Of a DNA stretch of 64,000 nt, positions 1-8,085 are shown one piece after another (within the stretch, counting starts at the first letter, position 1; each line of letters starts with the position of its first letter). The DNA comes from Agarivorans litoreus. GTDB taxonomy: Bacteria > Pseudomonadota > Gammaproteobacteria > Enterobacterales > Celerinatantimonadaceae. The notes beneath the pieces were generated by a model. The model saw only the letters and a list, made by a program, of their open reading frames with translations. It made no database searches and had not been told where the DNA came from. The stretch is from contig NZ_BLPI01000001.1 in NCBI RefSeq assembly GCF_019649015.1, positions 1,445,501 through 1,509,500 on the forward strand, in the 5' to 3' direction. A program made the translations under genes and the position numbers.

Positions 1-305
1 TGCAGCATGCCAAGCAACTAGAAGCAGCCGGTGTTCAATTGTTGGTATTAGAGTGCATTCCCACTGAACTCGCTAAACTCATCACGGAAGCCTTAACTAT
101 TCCGGTAATTGGCATTGGCGCAGGTAACGTAACCGATGGCCAAATCCTGGTCATGCATGATGCCTTTGGCATTAGCAAAGGCCATATTCCTAAGTTTTCT
201 AAAAACTTCTTAGCTGAAACCGGCGATATTCGCGGTGCAATTAGTCTCTATTTAGAGCAAGTTGCTTCAGGTGAGTTCCCAGGTGAAGCACAGAGTTTTA
301 GTTAA
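1..305 (+). CDS. panB: 3-methyl-2-oxobutanoate hydroxymethyltransferase, 3' end
   Basis: This is the last 100 codons of PanB, cut by the window edge; the reading frame is open from base 3. PanB makes ketopantoate from 2-oxoisovalerate and methylene-tetrahydrofolate, the first committed step to pantothenate and CoA. The visible part has the family's C-terminal pattern: LECIPTELA, the IPVIGIGAG strand-loop and a DAFGI segment followed by PKFSKNF. Its stop codon overlaps the panC start by one base (TAATG), so the two genes are translationally coupled. Function is known from the family. Confidence 0.95.
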   Translation, partial: QHAKQLEAAGVQLLVLECIPTELAKLITEALTIPVIGIGAGNVTDGQILVMHDAFGISKGHIPKFSKNFLAETGDIRGAISLYLEQVASGEFPGEAQSFS

Positions 306-1153
306 TGCTTAAAGTTGTAGAACAGCCGAGTGAATTACGCTCGGCCCTAGATGCCGCCCGCCTAAAAGGTCGAAAAATTGGCTTTGTTCCCACCATGGGC
401 AATCTGCATGCTGGCCATATTGCACTGGTTAAAGAAGCCCAAAAAAACTGCGAAGTAGTGGTGGTGTCTATTTTTGTTAATCCGCTGCAGTTTAACAACA
501 GTAGTGATTTAGCCAACTACCCTCGCACCCTAGAACAAGATATTACCGCGCTAAACCAAGCTGGTGCTGATTTTGTATTTACCCCTAGCGCAGAAACACT
601 CTACCCAAATGGTTTGGAAGCAGAGACTAAAGTAACAGTGCCTGTTCTTTCAGACATTCTGGAAGGCGAATTACGCCCTGGTCATTTTGACGGCGTCTCG
701 ACGGTGGTTTGTAAGCTGTTTAATCTGGTGCAGCCACATTTGGCAGTATTTGGCGAAAAAGATTATCAACAGCTCGCGCTTATTCGCAAGATGACCGCAG
801 ATCTGTTACTGCCAATTGAGATTATTGGCCTTGCTACGGTAAGAGAAACGAGTGGTTTAGCCATGAGCTCACGCAACAACCGCTTAAGCGGCAAGCAGCT
901 GCAAACCGCGCCACTATTAGCAAAAGAGATGCGGAACATCGCATCACAGCTAAGCCACAGCAATCAAGCTGAACTTAGCAAAGCAGCCCAACAAACGCTG
1001 GAAAACAACGGATTTAAGTGCGACGGTATCGATATCGTAGACGCCGAAAGCCTAAGCCCCCTAACCCCCCAATCTCGCTCTGCTGTTATTCTAATGGCCG
1101 CCTTCCTCGGAGAAGTAAGGCTAATAGATAACTGCGTGATTGAACTACACTAA
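305..1153 (+). CDS. panC: pantothenate synthetase
   Basis: PanC ligates pantoate and beta-alanine with ATP in the cytoplasm to give pantothenate. The 282-aa length is normal for the family. The nucleotidyltransferase HIGH-type motif appears in PTMGNLHAGH near residue 30, followed by VSIFVNPLQF, GEKDYQQ around residue 155 and the KMSKS-equivalent MSSRN around residue 193. It starts inside the panB stop codon and is followed after 27 bases by panD. The gene for the enzyme supplying pantoate and the gene for the enzyme supplying beta-alanine therefore flank the ligase in one operon. Confidence 0.97.
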   Translation: MLKVVEQPSELRSALDAARLKGRKIGFVPTMGNLHAGHIALVKEAQKNCEVVVVSIFVNPLQFNNSSDLANYPRTLEQDITALNQAGADFVFTPSAETLYPNGLEAETKVTVPVLSDILEGELRPGHFDGVSTVVCKLFNLVQPHLAVFGEKDYQQLALIRKMTADLLLPIEIIGLATVRETSGLAMSSRNNRLSGKQLQTAPLLAKEMRNIASQLSHSNQAELSKAAQQTLENNGFKCDGIDIVDAESLSPLTPQSRSAVILMAAFLGEVRLIDNCVIELH

Positions 1154-1180
1154 TTTCGTCGATTAAAAGAGAGAACGTCA

Positions 1181-1561
1181 ATGCAAACCACTATGCTAAA
1201 AGGCAAACTTCACCAAGCACGCGTAACCCATGCAGAGCTCAACTATGAAGGCTCTTGTGCTATCGACCAGGATGTTTTGGATCAAGCAGGTATTCTCGAA
1301 TACGAGAAAATTGATATCTATAATATTGAGAATGGCGAGCGTTTTTCTACTTACGCAATCTCTGGTGAACGCGGCTCAAAAATCATCTCAGTAAATGGCG
1401 CAGCAGCACGTCGCGCAGCCGTGGGCGACCGAGTCATTATTTGTGCTTATGTTGGTATGAGCAATGAAGAAGCTAAGTCTCACAAACCTTCTTTGGTTTA
1501 CTTAAACGAGAACAACGATATCGTTAGAACCAGCAAAGATATTCCAGTTCAATTAGCCTAG
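1181..1561 (+). CDS. panD: aspartate 1-decarboxylase
   Basis: PanD decarboxylates aspartate to beta-alanine for pantothenate. It is a pyruvoyl enzyme made as a proenzyme that cleaves itself between Gly24 and Ser25; the GSC cleavage site is at exactly that position (YEGSC), so the chosen ATG is right. A purine-rich ribosome site (AAAGAGAGAA) lies just upstream. The 126-aa length matches the family. It is the last gene of panBCD and is followed within 25 bases by a strong intrinsic terminator. Confidence 0.97.
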   Translation: MQTTMLKGKLHQARVTHAELNYEGSCAIDQDVLDQAGILEYEKIDIYNIENGERFSTYAISGERGSKIISVNGAAARRAAVGDRVIICAYVGMSNEEAKSHKPSLVYLNENNDIVRTSKDIPVQLA

Positions 1562-1582
1562 CACCAAAGCTGTGCAGGCTTT

Positions 1583-1614
1583 AAAATGGCGCACCATCTA
1601 CGTGCGCCATTTTT
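1583..1614 (+). terminator. intrinsic terminator after panBCD
   Basis: A perfect 12-bp stem (1583-1594 with 1602-1613, core ATGGCGCAC/GTGCGCCAT) with a 7-nt loop ends in a run of T. It lies 22 bases after the panD stop codon. Confidence 0.9.
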
Positions 1615-1742
1615 GTACCTTTTGTCATAAAACAGCAAATAAACCCTTACATTTAACCTCATCGCAACATCACCAAAATATCTCTCCAACAATAAAATCA
1701 AAACTAGCGATAAGTTTGCCTTATTAAGGACTTACCAAAGCT

Positions 1743-1759
1743 TTGGTTTGTTTTTTGCT
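1743..1759 (+). promoter_or_regulatory. candidate sigma-54 promoter for the chemoreceptor-like operon
   Basis: The 17-mer TTGGTTTGTTTTTTGCT has GG and GC separated by exactly 10 bases and matches the sigma-54 -24/-12 consensus YTGGCACG-N4-TTGCW at most invariant positions, including the full TTGC element. Transcription would begin near 1770, about 30 bases before the GTG start at 1802. Sigma-54 control of motility and chemotaxis genes is common in marine gammaproteobacteria. No activator site was identified. Confidence 0.5.
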
Positions 1760-1801
1760 GTAAAGAACTAAAGATTAAAGTTTGTAGCGCAGGGAGCTGT
1801 C

Positions 1802-2251
1802 GTGCTAAGTATTTATCTAGTATTGCTGGTGTTATTTGTCTTAGCATTAATACCTATTCCATCAATAGTATCAAGCCATCGTCGAGCTGATAATCAACAA
1901 CAGATTGAACATACACAATTGCTGCAATCGCTCAATCATATGACAAGAAGACATTGGCGCATGCAGGCTCAAAAGCTCTCTGACCCACTGTTTTCGCCTG
2001 CTGAGCTAGATGGCACCAAAGAGCAAATTGAAGAAATAATGGTGTTGCTACAAGCCCAAAACAACTACCGCTACTGTGCCAAGGTAGAACAGATTGTTTT
2101 ACATTGGCAAGCACTTGCCCACTGCCAAAACCTAAGCCAACTTCGCCACTATCATCAGCAAATATTGCAACTCACCCAACTGGCCACCAGCGACTCTTTT
2201 AAACAAAACACTCAAAAGGGAACAGTCTTTGCTTTGACTCCTAATAAGTAA
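1802..2251 (+). CDS. small membrane-anchored protein of unknown function, first gene of a chemoreceptor-like operon
   Basis: I do not recognise this 149-aa protein. It starts at GTG with an AGGGAG ribosome site. A single hydrophobic segment covers residues 2-24 and is followed by HRR, which predicts a cytoplasmic C-terminal part. That part is glutamine-, leucine- and histidine-rich and probably helical. It lies 28 bases before a gene for a methyl-accepting signalling protein and is co-oriented with it, so it may be an accessory or sensing partner. Homology is unknown and the role is inferred only from context. Confidence 0.6.
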   Translation: MLSIYLVLLVLFVLALIPIPSIVSSHRRADNQQQIEHTQLLQSLNHMTRRHWRMQAQKLSDPLFSPAELDGTKEQIEEIMVLLQAQNNYRYCAKVEQIVLHWQALAHCQNLSQLRHYHQQILQLTQLATSDSFKQNTQKGTVFALTPNK

Positions 2252-2279
2252 ATATGCGGATACGTATAAAGGAGTTTAA

Positions 2280-3371
2280 ATGCGTAGTGCAGCCACTATT
2301 TTTTATAGTTTTCTGTTTGGTTTTTTAGTGCTTACAGGAGTGAGCATTATTGACCTACAACAGCAGCAAAGCCTCGCTAACCTCGCTTTAGTCTGTTTAA
2401 GCTTGTGTTTAAGTGGCCTCACCTTAAGTGTGCTCAAACTGTTAATGCAACAAATTGAGCAACCAGACAAGGTACACAGTAAAGGCTTAGCCAGCTACCT
2501 ATTCCAAGATACTCGTCACCAGCAACTCGAACTGCTAAGAGAACAGCAACGCCGAGTACTAGAACAGCAAGATGCCTTAGACGAAATCAGTCACTGCTCA
2601 AAAGAATTGTCATTGCAGGCTCAGTCGGTAGCTTCAGGGGCAGTGCAACAAGCAGATGCTAGCCAAGCATCCGCCAGCGCGGTAGTAGAAATGAGTGAAA
2701 GCATTAAAGATGTTGCCGAGCAAGTTAAGCTGGTAGCAGAAGCCAGCTTTGAAGCCAAGCGCTTCTCGGAATTGGGCCAGGAGGCCGCCTTAGCTGCTCA
2801 ACAAGGTACCGAAAAAATGGTGGCTAAAGGAGAAGTTAGCCTTGAGAAAGTGACCCAATTACACCAAAAATCGAACACCGTAAGCAGCATTTCAAAAACC
2901 ATTGAAGAAATAGCCGAACAAACTAACTTATTGGCACTTAACGCCTCCATCGAAGCCGCTCGTGCAGGTGAGCATGGTCGCGGCTTTGCCATTGTGGCCA
3001 ACGAAGTAAGAAATCTTGCTAACCGCAGTCATCAATCTGCCAACGAAATCAGCGACAGTATGCGTGAAGTACAACGCAACATTAATGAAGTGCTCGAGCA
3101 CATCACTCAACTAACCACCCAAGCTCAAGAGATTCAAGACACTGTGGATAATTCACGCCAGCAACTTAAGCTGATTTACACCAAAAACCAAGAGCTTCAA
3201 GCCCAAACAGAAATGATAGCGAGCAACAGTGAACAACAACACGCGGCAACTATCGAGCTTTCTGCTCACATCAACCAAGTAGCAGACTCTGCCCGAGAAA
3301 ACACCGCCAGTGCCGAGCAAAGCGCCGACATTGCCAAACACCTTAGCGTGTTAAGTCAGCAAGGAGCGTAA
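2280..3371 (+). CDS. short methyl-accepting chemotaxis-type signalling protein
   Basis: Two hydrophobic helices (about residues 7-25 and 33-56) with almost no periplasmic loop between them precede a cytoplasmic coiled coil. The signalling hairpin tip is classic: [19 protein letters not shown], then [12 protein letters not shown] near residue 240. No HAMP or periplasmic ligand domain is visible in 363 aa, and there is no C-terminal CheR-binding NWETF-type pentapeptide. It could couple to CheA/CheW, but its input must come from the membrane helices or from partner proteins. The flanking membrane proteins, one of them 1 base downstream, are the obvious candidates. Confidence 0.9.
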   Translation: MRSAATIFYSFLFGFLVLTGVSIIDLQQQQSLANLALVCLSLCLSGLTLSVLKLLMQQIEQPDKVHSKGLASYLFQDTRHQQLELLREQQRRVLEQQDALDEISHCSKELSLQAQSVASGAVQQADASQASASAVVEMSESIKDVAEQVKLVAEASFEAKRFSELGQEAALAAQQGTEKMVAKGEVSLEKVTQLHQKSNTVSSISKTIEEIAEQTNLLALNASIEAARAGEHGRGFAIVANEVRNLANRSHQSANEISDSMREVQRNINEVLEHITQLTTQAQEIQDTVDNSRQQLKLIYTKNQELQAQTEMIASNSEQQHAATIELSAHINQVADSARENTASAEQSADIAKHLSVLSQQGA

Positions 3372-3372
3372 T

Positions 3373-4209
3373 ATGAATACTAGCGTTATTATTGCCACTA
3401 GCGTAATTAGCCTACTGCTAATATCAGTTGCTATCTCTTGGTTATTAGCCAAGCGCCGCACTCAACAGCAGTACGCTGGCCTGGCAGCATTAAAGCAGCT
3501 AAAGAATTTAGTGGTATCACTGCAAAAACATCGCGGCCTAAGTTGTGCGATTCTAAACGGCGACCAACAGCAATCTACCGCATTAAATGCGCAACAAAAG
3601 CAAATTGTAAGCGCCCACCTTAGTTTAAGCGAAGACAGCTTTGTATCGCGCCAAGCTCGCTGGGATAGCTTTAATCAACACTGGCCAAGGCTACAGCAAA
3701 ACTGGCCAAGCAATAACTTAGAAAACAATATTGCTCAACACAGTTTGATGATCAAAAACTTGCTGTTTTTGTCTCAAGACCTAGCCAGTTTTTACTGCTT
3801 ATCTAGCCTAAGCAAGCAACATAAAAACATCGACTTTTTGTGGTTTGAACTGTTGGAAACAGCAGAATCAATTGGTCAAGTAAGGGCGCTAGGCAGCGGT
3901 TTGGCAGCTGCCAAACAAAGCAGCAGCGTTGAGCGGATCCGTTTGGCCTTCTTGCACAACAAAATTGCCCAAATTGATTCGCAATCACTCAACCATTTTG
4001 CTCACAGCTTTATTCCCAATGACCCAGCTTATCAGCCCTTGTTGGAACAGCTGCTTGATACCATAGAAGTTGAGCTGATCAACAAACCTCAGCCGACCAT
4101 TTCGGTGAATGAGTATTTTCAGCAAGCGAGTAAAGTACTGGAAGGGCTATACCAACTATTTGATGCTGGAATAGCTCATTTAGAAGCGCAGCGACACGCT
4201 AAGCATTAG
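3373..4209 (+). CDS. membrane protein with a NIT-like (nitrate/nitrite sensor type) domain
   Basis: This 278-aa protein starts one base after the preceding stop codon, behind an AAGGAG site, so it is co-translated with the MCP gene. One membrane helix (residues 4-25) is followed by AKRR, placing the rest in the cytoplasm. The segment LKNLVVSLQKHRGLS, followed later by ESIGQVRALG, resembles the two arginine-containing helices of NIT sensor domains, in which these helices bind nitrate or nitrite. The match is by eye and weak. If right, the sensor has been split off from its chemoreceptor and lies on the cytoplasmic side, which is unusual. Confidence 0.55.
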   Translation: MNTSVIIATSVISLLLISVAISWLLAKRRTQQQYAGLAALKQLKNLVVSLQKHRGLSCAILNGDQQQSTALNAQQKQIVSAHLSLSEDSFVSRQARWDSFNQHWPRLQQNWPSNNLENNIAQHSLMIKNLLFLSQDLASFYCLSSLSKQHKNIDFLWFELLETAESIGQVRALGSGLAAAKQSSSVERIRLAFLHNKIAQIDSQSLNHFAHSFIPNDPAYQPLLEQLLDTIEVELINKPQPTISVNEYFQQASKVLEGLYQLFDAGIAHLEAQRHAKH

Positions 4210-4872
4210 CTAGGCTAAGTGGCTACGCAGCTGCCAAAGTTGCTGGCCACTGTTTTGATATTTACGTTCAAAAGCAGTAATTGGGGTATCGGTTTTAAAG
4301 CTATTTAGCTGGCTTGAATAGCCAGCTAATTCTAGCGCTACTTGAAACTCTTCCAAGTAAGTTTGCCAGTTACTGCGCAGTTCGAGTTGCCCACCAAGCT
4401 TAAGCAAATAAGGGAACACTGCACTGCCGTGCCAACGACGCTGCAAGTGTCGCGACTTTGGCCAAGGATTCGGGTACAAGATGTAATGATGACTAGGCTG
4501 CCACCCAGCTTCCACGGCCAAACGCCAAAAGTCGTTTAAATCCACTTGCAGTAGCAAATAATTTTGCCCTGCTTGGTCAAAATGCGCCTGATGTTTAGTT
4601 AGCCGATGGGCAGATTTATCCATGCCAATCACCAAAGCATCAGGGTGCAATTCAGCCAAGGCAGCAGTGCTCACACCGGTACCACAGCAAGAATCAAACA
4701 CCAGAGGTCGCGCCGCCGCCTCTACCTGCTTTTCTAACTGCAAAAATGCTTCTAGAGTATGCTGGCGATAAGGCTTTTTGAACTCTTCATCAAGGTGGCG
4801 CTGTACCACCTTGTTTAAGTTTTCGTGGATACCTTGCTGGTTAGAGCTAACGCTACGAGAGTTACCTTCCAT
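4210..4872 (-). CDS. TrmB-like SAM-dependent methyltransferase, divergent
   Basis: TrmB makes m7G46 in tRNA. This 220-aa protein has a SAM-binding loop (DSCCGTGVST, about residue 60) and the family's PNPWPKSRHLQRR segment around residue 133, so the fold is clear. It departs from normal TrmB at two otherwise conserved acidic positions: the usual PDPWPK reads PNPWPK, and the usual TDW reads SNW. It may be a paralogue with another substrate or reduced activity; a canonical TrmB may lie elsewhere in the genome. It is the last gene behind the YadG/YadH-type transporter, with start and stop codons touching. Confidence 0.7.
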   Translation of the reverse strand: MEGNSRSVSSNQQGIHENLNKVVQRHLDEEFKKPYRQHTLEAFLQLEKQVEAAARPLVFDSCCGTGVSTAALAELHPDALVIGMDKSAHRLTKHQAHFDQAGQNYLLLQVDLNDFWRLAVEAGWQPSHHYILYPNPWPKSRHLQRRWHGSAVFPYLLKLGGQLELRSNWQTYLEEFQVALELAGYSSQLNSFKTDTPITAFERKYQNSGQQLWQLRSHLA

Positions 4873-5645
4873 TATGCTCTCAACCCATAACCGCGTTTGA
4901 TCAAGGTATACGCCCAGATATACAAAATGGCGATAAAGCCCAAGATCATGCTAAATGATAAATACAGCGATACATCGGTTATGCCTAAGAAGCCAAAACG
5001 AAAGGCATTAACCATGTAAACAATCGGGTTGATTTGTGACACTCCCTGCCAAAACTCAGGCAATAAACTAATTGAATAGAACACTCCTCCCAAGTAAGTA
5101 AGCGGCGTTAAGATAAAGGTAGGGATGATGCTAATGTCATCAAAGGTATTGGCGTAAATCGCATTAATAAGCCCACCTAATGCAAACAGTATTGAGGTTA
5201 ACAACACCGTGAGCATAATCGCGGCAACACTGTGTAACTGTAGAGGAACAAAGAATAGCGATACCATTGTGACAATAAAGCCAACACATAAGCCACGAGC
5301 AACACCACCACCAACAAAACCAAAAATGATGATATAGTTTGGTACCGGCGCGACGAGCAGCTCTTCAATGTTTCGCTGAAACTTACAGCTAAAAAACGAA
5401 GACGCTACATTAGAGTATGAGTTGGTAATCACCGACATCATAATCAAACCAGGAACAATGAATTCCATGTAGCTATAACCACCCATTTGGCCAATTCGCG
5501 AACCAATCAGGTTACCAAAAATAACAAAATACAGGCTCATGGTAATGGCAGGCGGTACCAAGGTTTGCACCCAAATACGCCCAAACCGAATGATTTCTTT
5601 AGTTAAAATGCTTTTTAAAGCGGTGCCATACAATGCGAGCTTCAT
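4872..5645 (-). CDS. yadH: ABC-2 type transporter permease (YadH family)
   Basis: This 257-aa inner-membrane protein has about six hydrophobic segments and the ABC-2 pattern, including FVIFGNLIGSRIG near residue 45 and LGGVFYSISLLPEFW near residue 195. It pairs with the ATPase encoded just upstream; the genes overlap by four bases (ATGA). In E. coli the yadG-yadH pair also lies next to hpt and the pan genes, so this is retained synteny. The substrate of YadGH is not established; export of a lipid or drug-like molecule is typical of the superfamily. Confidence 0.9.
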   Translation of the reverse strand: MKLALYGTALKSILTKEIIRFGRIWVQTLVPPAITMSLYFVIFGNLIGSRIGQMGGYSYMEFIVPGLIMMSVITNSYSNVASSFFSCKFQRNIEELLVAPVPNYIIIFGFVGGGVARGLCVGFIVTMVSLFFVPLQLHSVAAIMLTVLLTSILFALGGLINAIYANTFDDISIIPTFILTPLTYLGGVFYSISLLPEFWQGVSQINPIVYMVNAFRFGFLGITDVSLYLSFSMILGFIAILYIWAYTLIKRGYGLRA

Positions 5646-6565
5646 GCTTGCCTCCCTTGAGCCACTAGGGTTACAAACAACTCTTCTAAACGGTTGGCTT
5701 TATTGCGCATGCTATGAACTACCACCCCGGTTTCATCAAGCAAGCGAAACACTGCATTTAAGCCTTGGCTCTTTTCTACATCAACTTCCAAGGTGTGATC
5801 GTCAACTAAGCGTGATACAAAACCCGCTAGATCCACCGCTTGCTGACGACTCTCAATATCAAAAATAAAAGTTTCTAAATTTAACTTTGAGAGAAGCTGC
5901 TTCATTGAAGTGTTTTCTACCAGCTCACCCTTATCAATAATACCGATATTGCGGCACAGCATCTCGGCTTCTTCTAAGTAGTGAGTGGTTAAAATAATGG
6001 TTATGCCTTGGCTATTAAGCTGCTTTAAGAAATCCCACATTGAACGACGTAGCTCTATGTCTACCCCAGCGGTAGGCTCATCCAAGATAAGCAACTTTGG
6101 CTCATGCATTAAGGCTCGCGCAATCATCAATCGGCGCTTCATACCACCGGATAATTCGCGCGCTCGGGCATTGCGCTTTTCCCACAAATCCAATTGGGCG
6201 AGGTACTTTTCTGCGCGCTGCATAGCAAGAGGCCGCGGCACACCATAGTAACCAGCTTGATTCACCACAATTTGCAACACTGTTTCAAATTGGTTGAAGT
6301 TAAACTCTTGGGGAACAAGACCTACATACGACTTGGCCACTTCCAAATCGGTATCAATGTCATGACCAAAAATCTTAACCGAGCCAGCAGACTTATTTAC
6401 CAAAGAGGTAATCACCCCGATGGATGTGGACTTTCCTGCTCCATTTGGGCCTAACAACGCAAAGAAATCTCCTTGCTCAACCACTAAATCGAAGCCTTTT
6501 ACCGCTTGCACCCCACCGGGGTAGGTTTTCTTCAAACCTTGAATCGCTAACGCCTGCATAATCAC
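5642..6565 (-). CDS. yadG: ABC transporter ATP-binding protein (YadG family)
   Basis: This is the nucleotide-binding subunit driving the adjacent permease. All core motifs are present in order: Walker A GPNGAGKST (about residue 39), signature LSGGMKRRL (about 138), Walker B LLILDEPTAGVD (about 158) and the switch histidine in TTHYLEEAE. The C-terminal 80 residues form the regulatory extension seen in ABC-2 exporter ATPases. The gene lies 52 bases behind the hpt stop codon, with a strong terminator between, so it probably has its own start or relies on read-through. Confidence 0.92.
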   Translation of the reverse strand: MIMQALAIQGLKKTYPGGVQAVKGFDLVVEQGDFFALLGPNGAGKSTSIGVITSLVNKSAGSVKIFGHDIDTDLEVAKSYVGLVPQEFNFNQFETVLQIVVNQAGYYGVPRPLAMQRAEKYLAQLDLWEKRNARARELSGGMKRRLMIARALMHEPKLLILDEPTAGVDIELRRSMWDFLKQLNSQGITIILTTHYLEEAEMLCRNIGIIDKGELVENTSMKQLLSKLNLETFIFDIESRQQAVDLAGFVSRLVDDHTLEVDVEKSQGLNAVFRLLDETGVVVHSMRNKANRLEELFVTLVAQGRQA

Positions 6566-6581
6566 AACTTAAATTAACAAT

Positions 6582-6605
6582 AAAAAAATGGGCCCTTAGG
6601 GCCCA
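6582..6605 (-). terminator. intrinsic terminator of hpt
   Basis: On the minus strand, GGGCCC-TAA-GGGCCC (6590-6604) is followed by ATTTTTTT. It lies 14 bases after the hpt stop codon. The same hairpin, as its reverse complement, ends the divergent HapR-type gene at 8065-8079. Confidence 0.88.
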
Positions 6606-6617
6606 ATGATTAACCAC

Positions 6618-7148
6618 TTAATCTAGCGGTATCACTTTGCCCACATAGGGTAGATTGCGGTAGTACTGGTCAAAATCAAGGCCATAGCCAATCACAAATT
6701 CATCAGGAATAGTAAACCCAGCCCAATCAACAGGTACTTCAACTTCTCGGCGTGAAGGCTTATCTAGCAAAGTACAAATAGATACACTGTTTGGCTCACG
6801 CAAGGACAGCATTTCTCTCACTTTACTTAAGGTATTACCGGTATCGATGATATCTTCAACGATGATCACATCACAGCCTTTAATATCGTCATCCAAATCT
6901 TTTAATACACGAACATCTCTGGTACTTACCATGCTACTGCCGTAGCTTGATACTGTCATGAAATCGAGCGTTAAGTTACGATCAATTTTACGCGCTAAAT
7001 CAGACAGAAAAATACAAGATCCACGTAATAAGCCAACCAGTACCAATTTACGGTCAGATGAGAACTTTTGTTCAATCTCCTTACCAATTTCTGCTACTCG
7101 TTGAGCAATTTCCTGCTCGCTGATCATTTCTTCTACGCGATGTTTCAT
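6618..7148 (-). CDS. hpt: hypoxanthine phosphoribosyltransferase
   Basis: Hpt salvages hypoxanthine (and guanine more weakly) to IMP with PRPP in the cytoplasm. The PRPP-binding loop reads [14 protein letters not shown] around residues 97-110, and the 176-aa length is normal. It is divergent from the HapR/LuxR-type regulator across 291 bases, the arrangement known in Vibrio, and it ends at a strong hairpin. The pan-yad-hpt neighbourhood is ancestral in gammaproteobacteria. Confidence 0.96.
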   Translation of the reverse strand: MKHRVEEMISEQEIAQRVAEIGKEIEQKFSSDRKLVLVGLLRGSCIFLSDLARKIDRNLTLDFMTVSSYGSSMVSTRDVRVLKDLDDDIKGCDVIIVEDIIDTGNTLSKVREMLSLREPNSVSICTLLDKPSRREVEVPVDWAGFTIPDEFVIGYGLDFDQYYRNLPYVGKVIPLD

Positions 7149-7228
7149 AATGTCGACCTATCAATTGGCTGAGTATCTCAGCAAAAACTTATCTAGCATG
7201 AATGAAAAAAGAAAAACAAATATACGAA

Positions 7229-7238
7229 TTATCAATAA
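7229..7238. promoter_or_regulatory. candidate HapR/LuxR-type operator half-site
   Basis: TTATCAATAA (reverse complement TTATTGATAA) is identical to one arm of the Vibrio LuxR/HapR consensus dyad TTATTGATAA-AT-TTATCAATAA. A second, 8/10 match (ATATCAATAG) lies at 7265-7274, next to a perfect 10-bp palindrome AATAGCTATT (7270-7279). The sites lie in the hpt-regulator intergenic region, where autorepression would act. A full two-armed site is not present. Confidence 0.4.
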
Positions 7239-7313
7239 ATTAACAAACAAATTATTAGTTGTTTATATCAATAGCTATTAATTAGCTTGTAAATACACTA
7301 TGATTTAATTGAA

Positions 7314-7397
7314 AGGCATTCGCATGTCGTCGGTTCTTTTTCACTGAACGACACATTTTAGATGATTTTTATCTGAAATGGTAAACAAGAAATGCCT
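7314..7397 (+). promoter_or_regulatory. structured 5' leader of the HapR-type gene
   Basis: An outer stem AGGCATT/AATGCCT (7314-7320 with 7391-7397) encloses two hairpins: TGTCGT/ACGACA (7325-7330 with 7348-7353) and a 9-bp stem with one G-U pair (7355-7363 with 7371-7379, loop GATTTTT). The leader could therefore fold as a three-way junction 40-125 bases before the start codon. In Vibrio the homologous leader is the target of Qrr small RNAs with Hfq. Whether that holds here cannot be told from this sequence. Confidence 0.35.
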
Positions 7398-7439
7398 CAT
7401 AAAAAATAATAATTGAAATAACAAACGCGAGAACAAACT

Positions 7440-8057
7440 ATGCAATCTAGCACCTTAAGACGCCGTACCCGGCTGTCACCAGAAGTTCGCCGTAAACAGC
7501 TCATGCAATGCGCTGTTGAAATTTTTGCCCGTCGTGGTATTGGTCGTGCAGGTCACGCCGAAATCGCTGAACTAGCAAACGTATCGGTAGCAACTGTTTT
7601 CAACTACTTTAATACCCGTGAAGACCTAGTGGATGCTGTTCTATCTGAGGTAGAACAAACTATGTTAGGTTTGGTTGAGCAAACTTACCCAACTGATGAA
7701 AATGCGATTACTGCTATCCAGCATCATTTGTCAGCTTTGGTAGAACTGGCTTACAGCAACTCAGATGTGACTCACATTTGGCTGGAGTGGAGCTCTTCAG
7801 TGCGTGAAGACGTATGGCCACGTTTTAGCGCTGTAATGGCTAAAATCAACCAACAAATTGGCGAGAGCATTCAATCGGGCTTCGATAGCAAAGAAATCAG
7901 TAGCGCGCTAAATGCTTTACAAGCTGCTCAAGCGATTAATGCAGGATTGTACCTAGCAGTACAAATGATTAATCGACCAGACAGCCCAGAGCGCCAAGAA
8001 GTTGTAGATTTCTTGAATGACTTTGTATTGTCACTACTGCGCCCACCGGGTAAGTAA
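7440..8057 (+). CDS. hapR: TetR-type quorum-sensing master regulator, LuxR/HapR/LitR family
   Basis: The 205-aa protein matches Vibrio HapR/LuxR/SmcR closely in its DNA-binding half: RTRLSPEVRRKQLM, then FARRGIGRAGHAEIAELA, and the recognition region VSVATVFNYF-TREDLVDAV (residues 48-67). This family is the high-density output regulator of the LuxO-Qrr phosphorelay and binds dyads related to TTATTGATAA. The C-terminal ligand-binding half diverges more but keeps the WLEWSSSVREDVWP segment. It lies divergent from hpt as in Vibrio. The name hapR is used for the family; LitR or LuxR would be equally valid. Confidence 0.9.
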   Translation: MQSSTLRRRTRLSPEVRRKQLMQCAVEIFARRGIGRAGHAEIAELANVSVATVFNYFNTREDLVDAVLSEVEQTMLGLVEQTYPTDENAITAIQHHLSALVELAYSNSDVTHIWLEWSSSVREDVWPRFSAVMAKINQQIGESIQSGFDSKEISSALNALQAAQAINAGLYLAVQMINRPDSPERQEVVDFLNDFVLSLLRPPGK

Positions 8058-8062
8058 GTAGC

Positions 8063-8085
8063 AAGGGCCCTAAGGGCCCTTTTTT
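8063..8085 (+). terminator. intrinsic terminator of the HapR-type gene
   Basis: AAGGGCCC-TAA-GGGCCCTT followed by TTTTT begins 6 bases after the stop codon. Its T-run runs into the stop codon of the convergent mpl gene at 8084. Confidence 0.9.

Noticed and set aside
1723-1738. Second GG-N10-GC match just before the chemoreceptor-like operon
   Set aside because: The TTGC element is missing (AAGC), and the match at 1743-1759 is far better.
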